Below, one piece after another: positions 59,332-64,000 of a stretch of DNA of 64,000 nucleotides. Origin of the DNA: Alphaproteobacteria bacterium. GTDB lineage: Bacteria; Pseudomonadota; Alphaproteobacteria; JAEULC01. The first letter of the stretch is position 1. Each line of letters begins with the position of its first letter. Position numbers and translations under genes: made by a program. Where the stretch lies: NCBI GenBank assembly GCA_020851015.1, contig JADZDN010000104.1, positions 1 to 64,000 of the forward strand. The letters are read 5' to 3'. The notes under the pieces were generated by a model. The model searched no databases, was not told the origin of the DNA, and was given only the letters and a program-made list of their open reading frames with translations.

Positions 59332-60789
59332 TTGCCGCGCAAGCGTAGCCGCTTCCCTGCCTCGCTTGCGGCCGGCTCGCTCGCCGCGATGCTGGCGGTG
59401 GCGCCGCCGGCCGATGCCGCATGCCCGCCCGACGCCATCCGCGTACCCGTCGGCGCATCGCTGCAGGCGATCGCGGATCGCGCGGGACCCGGCGCAAGTT
59501 TCTGCATCGAGCCCGGCGTCCATCGCCTGCAGACCGTCGAGGCCCAGGCCGGACAGCGTTTCCACGGCGCGGCGGGCAGCGTGCTCAACGGGGCCAGCAT
59601 CCTGACGGAATTCAGCCGCGATGGAGCCCTCTGGACGACCGCTCCGCTTCGCCTGGATGCGACGCGGCGCGGCCAATGCATCCGGGGGCGCGAATCCTGC
59701 GCCGTCGCCCAGGGCTTCTTCATCGACGGCCGGCCGCTGATGCAGGTCGAGCGACGAAGCGAGGTGTCGCCCGGGCGCTTCTTCGCCGATTTCGCCGCCG
59801 GCAGGATCGTCTTCGCCGACGACCCGCGTGGAAGCCTGGTGGAGCTTGCCACGTCCAGCTTCGCCATTCATGGCCGCGCCCCCAACGTACTGGTGGAGGG
59901 GCTGGTGATCGAGAAATATCGCAACCCGCCGCAGCACGGCGCGGTGCAGGGCGAGAACGCCGAGGGATGGAAGGTTCTCGACAGCGAACTGCGCTTCAAT
60001 CGTGGCGCCGGCGTCGCGGTGGGCCGGAATGGCGCCATCATCCGGTGCGACATCCACCACAACGGGCAGCAGGGCGCCACGGCGGGCGGCCGGGACATCC
60101 TGGTCGAGGACAACACGATCCGGGAAAACAACATCTACGGATTCGACCCGGAATGGGAAGCGGGCGGCGTGAAAATAACCGAGAGCGCTTCCGTCGTGTT
60201 CCGCGGCAACCGCGTCTTGCGCAACGGCGGGCCGGGGCTGTGGTGCGACGAATCCTGCCGCGACGTGCTGTTCGAGCGCAACACGGTCGAGTACAACACG
60301 GGTCCCGGCATATTCTTCGAGATTTCGTCCGGCGCGGTCATCCGCGGCAACCGGCTGCGCGAGAATGGCCGTGGCCAGCCGACATGGTTCTGGGGCGCGG
60401 ACATACAGATCGCGGCGTCGGAGTCCGTCGAGGCATACGACAACGTGGTGACGGTCAGGCCCGGCGGCCGCGCCATCATGCTGATCGACCAGAACCGCCC
60501 CGCCGCGCGGGGCGGCTACCACAAGACCCGCTGGAACCGCGTGTACCGCAATGAGGTCGTTTTCCTGGGCGAGGGCGCGGCTGGCGGCGCGTCGGACGCG
60601 CGCCCGGGCGCGGAGAATTTCGGCATCATCCAGGCGGGCGGCAATTCCTTCGACCGCAACACCTATCGTCATGCGGGCGCGCGCGCGCCGCGCTTCGTAT
60701 GGGGCGGCAACGCGCTGGACTTCGACGGATTCCGCCGCGCCGGCCAGGAGCACGGCGGCACGGTGGCGCCTGGCTCGCCTCCCGACTGA
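59332..60789 (+). CDS. Secreted right-handed parallel beta-helix protein
   Basis: About 485 residues. A signal peptide (FPASLAAGSLAAMLAVAPPA, cleavage near ADAA) is followed by a beta-helix of repeated turns such as VLVEGLVIEKYRN, GAIIRCDIHHNGQQG, DILVEDNTIRENN, SVVFRGNRVLRNGG, DVLFERNTVEYNTG and GAVIRGNRLRENGR. These match pectin lyase-like and C5-epimerase-like folds that bind or cut polysaccharide. No catalytic residues can be named with certainty. TTG 59332 is the only start giving the signal peptide, two bases after the polymerase stop. It is the last plus-strand gene of the cluster; a lyase or epimerase acting on the polymer in the periplasm is plausible. Confidence 0.8.
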   Translation: MPRKRSRFPASLAAGSLAAMLAVAPPADAACPPDAIRVPVGASLQAIADRAGPGASFCIEPGVHRLQTVEAQAGQRFHGAAGSVLNGASILTEFSRDGALWTTAPLRLDATRRGQCIRGRESCAVAQGFFIDGRPLMQVERRSEVSPGRFFADFAAGRIVFADDPRGSLVELATSSFAIHGRAPNVLVEGLVIEKYRNPPQHGAVQGENAEGWKVLDSELRFNRGAGVAVGRNGAIIRCDIHHNGQQGATAGGRDILVEDNTIRENNIYGFDPEWEAGGVKITESASVVFRGNRVLRNGGPGLWCDESCRDVLFERNTVEYNTGPGIFFEISSGAVIRGNRLRENGRGQPTWFWGADIQIAASESVEAYDNVVTVRPGGRAIMLIDQNRPAARGGYHKTRWNRVYRNEVVFLGEGAAGGASDARPGAENFGIIQAGGNSFDRNTYRHAGARAPRFVWGGNALDFDGFRRAGQEHGGTVAPGSPPD

Positions 60790-60809
60790 TGGCCGCCCGC
60801 AGGCGTCCG

Positions 60810-61577
60810 TCAGGCCCTTTCGCCGACCGGCGCGAAATCGACGACATTGCCCGCCGATTGGCGCTCGCCGGCAACGGCGAAACCGCGCGGCGGCGGCGCA
60901 TTGCCCAGGTTGTGGTGCGCCCAGATCGCCGCCTGCGTGCGGTTCTTGGCCGAGATCTTGCGCAGAATGGCCTTGATGTGGACCTTCACGGTTGCTTCGG
61001 CGATATCGAACTTGCGTGCGATCAGCTTGTTGGGCTCGCCTTCCATCAGGCATTTCAGGATCTCGGACTCGCGGTCGGACAGACGGTGTCTGCCCGGCTC
61101 GACGGCCGGATCGCAGACCGGCGGCGCCTCGCCGGCCGGCCTGTCCTCGGCGTCTCGATCCCGGGCATTGTCCATCAGCGCGACCACCCCGGCCGGCAGC
61201 ATGGTCTGCCCCAGCATCACCAGGTCGAGCGACTTGATCAGCGCTTCGCGGCTGATGTCCTTGAGGAAAAAGCCGCTGGCGCCGGCTTGGAACAGGGACC
61301 GCACCTCGTTGGGCGCGCAGGTCGACGCCAGGACCACCACCCGGGCGTCCGGGCTCTGCTCCTTGAAACGGCGGATTTGCTGCGCCGTGTCCTGCGACTC
61401 CCCCTCCGCGCAGATGAGCAGCAGCACCTTGCGCGACCTGGGCAGTTTCGCCTGGACCTGGTCGATCGAGGCGCCCGTTCGCGCGGCGCGGAACGGCGTA
61501 TCCTTCAGGATGAGCTGCAAGCCCTCGCGAAACAACGCGCTGCGGTCGACGATGACCGTCGTTACGGCGAGCTCCAT
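60810..61577 (-). CDS. LuxR-type regulator with degenerate receiver (right border of the EPS cluster)
   Basis: A 255-residue NarL-like protein. Residues 1-130 keep the receiver fold (VTTVIVDRSALFREGLQLIL, ASGFFLKDISREALIKSLD with the Lys). The acidic pair is reduced to one Asp (VDRS), and the phospho-acceptor Asp is missing: the strand reads RKVLLLICAEGES. It is probably not phosphorylated. Residues about 175-235 are an intact LuxR helix-turn-helix (LSDRESEILKCLMEGEPNKL, ATVKVHIKAILRKISAKNRT). The ATG at 61577 has GGGGGAA before it. It converges with the beta-helix gene. Candidate controller of the cluster. Confidence 0.9.
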   Translation of the reverse strand: MELAVTTVIVDRSALFREGLQLILKDTPFRAARTGASIDQVQAKLPRSRKVLLLICAEGESQDTAQQIRRFKEQSPDARVVVLASTCAPNEVRSLFQAGASGFFLKDISREALIKSLDLVMLGQTMLPAGVVALMDNARDRDAEDRPAGEAPPVCDPAVEPGRHRLSDRESEILKCLMEGEPNKLIARKFDIAEATVKVHIKAILRKISAKNRTQAAIWAHHNLGNAPPPRGFAVAGERQSAGNVVDFAPVGERA

Positions 61578-61802
61578 GAAATTCCCCCGGAATCATGGCC
61601 TGGCGCGACTCGATCAATACCTTCGCCCGTTCGCGACACAAGACTATAGACAGGCGCCGAGATCAGGCGGGCAGCGTTTTCGATTCGATGCACAGCACGA
61701 ACGCGCGGGCGTGCAAACTTTAGTGAAAAGCACGGACCGAAAGGTAGCAGTGGCAGGCCGAATTCGATTGGGTAGGCTGTTGACGGGCCGACTTATTCAC
61801 CG

Positions 61803-62198
61803 ATGATGCCAATGGACGCGCGCTTCAAGAAAGCCCTGCCCTTTTTTGCCATTGCGGCGATCGTCGTCCTGTCGCTCGTTCCCGGGCAGATGCAGGTACG
61901 GACCGGGGCTTCGCGCCACCTCGAGCATTTCGCGGCCTATTTCGCGGTGGCCGGGTTGCTCGCCTTGGTCTGGGGTCGGGCGCCGCTTGCCCTCTTCGGC
62001 ATCGGCGTGCTGCTGATGGCGCTCGCTGCCGCTATGGAGCTGGCGCAGATCCTCGTGCCGGGCCGCACCGCGCGCCTGTCGGACCTGGCGGCGAGCGACC
62101 TTGGCATCGCCTGCGGATTGGTCGCGATGTGGATCCTGCTCCGCCTGCTGCCGCTCATGAACCGCGCCTTGGCGCCCCGCCGCGGGACGGAGCCATGA
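61803..62198 (+). CDS. VanZ-like membrane protein
   Basis: A 131-residue protein with four hydrophobic helices. LPFFAIAAIVVLSLVPGQMQ, HLEHFAAYFAVAGLLALVWG and MELAQILVPGRTARLSDLAA follow the VanZ pattern, including the conserved His-Glu in HLEHF, Glu in MELAQ, and R-x-S-D-L. Small VanZ-like proteins occur often at the edge of exopolysaccharide clusters. The family's biochemical role is unclear. The start may be 61803, 61806 or 61812; no clear ribosome site is visible. It is divergent from the LuxR-type gene. Confidence 0.82.
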   Translation: MMPMDARFKKALPFFAIAAIVVLSLVPGQMQVRTGASRHLEHFAAYFAVAGLLALVWGRAPLALFGIGVLLMALAAAMELAQILVPGRTARLSDLAASDLGIACGLVAMWILLRLLPLMNRALAPRRGTEP

Positions 62199-62297
62199 GC
62201 GGGGCGTGGCGCCAAGCCACGGCTTGAACTACCTTCCAACGTCAACAGCCTGCGGCAGCGGCCATTTGTGCGCGGGCGACCGCTTTGGGAGGTTGGC

Positions 62298-63377
62298 GTG
62301 CAGCAGGATTTTCTCGGCGACATCGCGGCCTGGCCGCTCGACAAGAAGTGCAGGACGGTCGCGCGCTTCTGGTCGCAGCAATGGGGGGCGATCCAGCTGA
62401 CCATCCTTCGCGAGAAGGGAGAGCATGCCCTCGCCGACTTCAAGTTCAAGATCCTGAACCGCCACCAGCGCACCCACTTCCTGAGCGGCGTCGACCGTCT
62501 CGGGATCTCGCGCGATCTCCCGCCGGCGGTGATCGCCGGCCGGTATCACTATCTGTCCAACATGATCGGCGGTCTCGCGATGGAATACATCGAGGAGACG
62601 CCGAAGAAGGTCTGGGTGCGCTATCTGCCGCCCGCCTGGAGCTTTCCCGGTCTCAGCATTTGCGCCGTGCCGTCGTCGGCGCCGCGCCGGATGTTCGCTG
62701 GCTGGCACCCCTATAACGGGCCGTCGCTGGGAACCAACCGGCTCGCCTTCATCGTTACCAAGACGTTCCAGGACGGCGAGCCCTACGACGAAGGCTACTT
62801 CGAGGAGTTCGACCGCGACCTGGCGCCGGAGGAACGCCTGCAGTTCCGCGTCGTCACCCGCTCGCCCGATTTCGATCCCGCGGCCGCGCCGAAGCTCGAT
62901 CCCAAGCAATGGCCGGCCGACCGCCTGAGCAAGGCGTTCCGGAACTTCTCGCGCGGGTATCTGCGCGACGGCGTGTTGGCCTCGCTGGAGCAGTTCGGCC
63001 TGCACACGGCGGCAAGGATCATCGCCCAGGCGGTCCGGCTCTGCGCCCTGCAGCACGTGCTCGACTTCGCGGCGGCCTTCGGCATCGCCGGCCGCTCGGC
63101 CGCGGACCTCGCCCGCTGCTTCGCGCTGCTGGCCCATCTAGGCGAAGAGGAGCCCAGCCTGTCGAGCGACGGGCCGGGTCGCCACGTCTTCCGCCGCCGG
63201 CCCAAGGCGTTCGCGCGCGACGAGATCGCCGATGAGATTTGGCAGGCCCTGTTCGCCTATCCGCAAATGGCCGCGAAAGTCTTCGGCCCGCGCATCCGCG
63301 TCACCCGGCCGGCACCGGATCGTCCGACCGACCACGAGGAATGGGTTTTCGAAGACACGCCCGACCGGCTGTTCTGA
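62298..63377 (+). CDS. Hypothetical protein, 359 residues, unknown family
   Basis: A cytoplasmic protein without a signal peptide. The first half is mixed alpha/beta (HYLSNMIGGLAMEYIEETPK, VWVRYLPPAWSFPGLSICAV, then GWHPYNGPSLGTNRLAFIVT). The second half is helical (DRLSKAFRNFSRGYLRDGVL, AAFGIAGRSAADLARCFALL). Conserved-looking W, P, H and Y residues in the middle suggest a ligand site; a distant likeness to the ATC-hydrolase/V4R-type folds is possible but not provable here. GTG 62298 is chosen for the GGGAGG before it; GTG 62268 lies in frame further upstream. It stands alone between VanZ and the tRNA gene. Confidence 0.7.
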   Translation: MQQDFLGDIAAWPLDKKCRTVARFWSQQWGAIQLTILREKGEHALADFKFKILNRHQRTHFLSGVDRLGISRDLPPAVIAGRYHYLSNMIGGLAMEYIEETPKKVWVRYLPPAWSFPGLSICAVPSSAPRRMFAGWHPYNGPSLGTNRLAFIVTKTFQDGEPYDEGYFEEFDRDLAPEERLQFRVVTRSPDFDPAAAPKLDPKQWPADRLSKAFRNFSRGYLRDGVLASLEQFGLHTAARIIAQAVRLCALQHVLDFAAAFGIAGRSAADLARCFALLAHLGEEEPSLSSDGPGRHVFRRRPKAFARDEIADEIWQALFAYPQMAAKVFGPRIRVTRPAPDRPTDHEEWVFEDTPDRLF

Positions 63378-63423
63378 GCCCGGCCGGCATCTGCGGGAAG
63401 GAAGGGGAAACACGCGGAGTGCA

Positions 63424-63498
63424 TGGTTGGGGCGCCAGGATTCGAACCTGGGAATGGCGGAATCAAAATCCGCTGCCTTACCACTTGGCTACGCCCCA
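63424..63498 (-). tRNA. tRNA-Gln (anticodon TTG)
   Basis: On the minus strand a 75-base cloverleaf can be drawn: acceptor stem TGGGGCG/CGCCCCA, D-arm with AGTGGTAAGGCA, anticodon loop TTTTGAT with anticodon TTG, T-arm CCCAGGTTCGAATCCTGG, discriminator A and an encoded CCA end. It reads CAA and CAG. It lies downstream of ispE in the same direction, with 77 bases between. Confidence 0.97.
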
Positions 63499-63575
63499 AG
63501 CGCGCGCACCATAGCGCCGGGCGGTCGCAGCGGCAACCGGCCGGCCTTGGTCCGGGCCATGGCGCGCGATGACGG

Positions 63576-64000
63576 CTAGACCTGCGGCTTCACCTTGTCG
63601 ATGTCGTCGACCAGGCGTCCCGGCGCCACCCACCATGCCGCATGCGCGCGGGCCAGCGGCGCCGCGGCGGCGATGGCGGCCTGCGGGTCGGCGAACAGGC
63701 CGAAACACGTGGCGCCGCTGCCGGACATGCGCGCCAGCAGGCAGCCGGGCAGGCCCGCGAGCTTCGCCAGCATCTCGCCCACCACCGGCAGCAGCGCGGT
63801 CGCCGGCGGGGTCAGGTCGTTCCGGCGCGAGGCCAGCAGCTCGGCCAGCTGGCGCGCATCGGCCACGCCGCGGCCGGGCAGCGGATCGGGCGCGGAGAAG
63901 GGTCCCTGGCGCGCCTTGAACACGGGCGGCGTCGCCAGCGGCACGCCGGGATTGACCAGCACGATCCCGGCCTCGGGCAGACGCGGCGCCGGCGTCAGCT
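63576..64000 (-). CDS. ispE: 4-diphosphocytidyl-2-C-methyl-D-erythritol kinase (3' part)
   Basis: The C-terminal ~140 residues of IspE, the GHMP-type kinase of the non-mevalonate isoprenoid pathway, which phosphorylates CDP-ME with ATP. Visible are the family blocks VLVNPGVPLATPPVF, RNDLTPPATALLPVV and the third GHMP motif ARMSGSGATCFGLFAD (the Gly-rich SGSGATCFG), followed by AAWWVAPGR. The frame is open to the window edge, so the start and the ATP-binding motif lie beyond 64000. Minus strand; the tRNA-Gln gene follows downstream. Confidence 0.93.
   Translation of the reverse strand, partial: LTPAPRLPEAGIVLVNPGVPLATPPVFKARQGPFSAPDPLPGRGVADARQLAELLASRRNDLTPPATALLPVVGEMLAKLAGLPGCLLARMSGSGATCFGLFADPQAAIAAAAPLARAHAAWWVAPGRLVDDIDKVKPQV

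Noticed and set aside
1..64000. Prophage, insertion sequence or integrase
   Set aside because: No transposase, integrase, phage structural gene or terminal inverted repeat was found; the tRNA-Gln gene has no integrase or visible partial repeat beside it.

Overview
This window comes from the chromosome of a high-GC alphaproteobacterium. The base composition, the Wzx/Wzy and type I secretion genes, the DUF1194 protein and the quinol NO reductase fit a Rhodospirillales-like lineage, but nothing here fixes the genus. Coding is dense, with many 4-base stop/start overlaps and several GTG and TTG starts. No IS element, prophage or CRISPR array was seen. The only RNA gene found is tRNA-Gln(TTG).

Left part (1-19.7 kb), mostly household and stress functions. 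It starts with the tail of a membrane protein, then a lower-GC three-gene island ending in a VapC-type PIN toxin. A LysR regulator faces a wrbA-pirin pair. An MlaC-like periplasmic protein, a small secreted protein and a flagellin-like orphan follow. Next are a quinol-dependent nitric oxide reductase with a SirB2-like membrane protein, a secreted HExxH peptidase, and an RND efflux pair overlapping a lipoprotein hydrolase and an EamA transporter.

Middle part (19.0-34.1 kb), a secretion/glycosylation locus. Seven minus-strand genes are joined by six consecutive 4-base overlaps: large GT2 enzyme, methyltransferase, GT4, large GT2-like protein, second GT4, type I ABC exporter, HlyD adaptor. Just upstream lies a protein made almost wholly of about 29 RTX nonapeptide repeats, and a further GT4. 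A plus-strand coiled-coil membrane protein at the end carries a domain resembling one in a glycosyltransferase of the operon. The simplest reading is a type I secreted, calcium-binding surface protein whose coat or anchor is a glycan made by the same operon, comparable to the Caulobacter S-layer locus; the substrate link is inferred.

34.2-38.8 kb holds metabolic genes (DUF1194 protein, NTF2-like protein with a luciferase-like monooxygenase, NHL protein, PEP mutase/oxaloacetate decarboxylase family enzyme). It also holds a scar where a divergent TauD/aldolase gene pair lost both 5' halves.

Right part (38.9-62.2 kb), a Wzx/Wzy-dependent exopolysaccharide cluster: initiating sugar transferase, GDP-mannose epimerase, WecG-type transferase, ExoF-type export protein, GMC oxidoreductase, ManC, a Wzc-like protein with degenerate Walker motifs, an epimerase, two GT4 enzymes, a dehydrogenase-epimerase fusion, flippase, acyltransferase, polymerase and a secreted beta-helix protein. 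It is bracketed by two LuxR-type regulators with non-canonical receiver domains. Its intergenic regions share the motif GGGGGTA(C/T)TC, which I propose as a cluster operator. The window ends with a VanZ-like protein, an unknown protein, tRNA-Gln and the 3' part of ispE.
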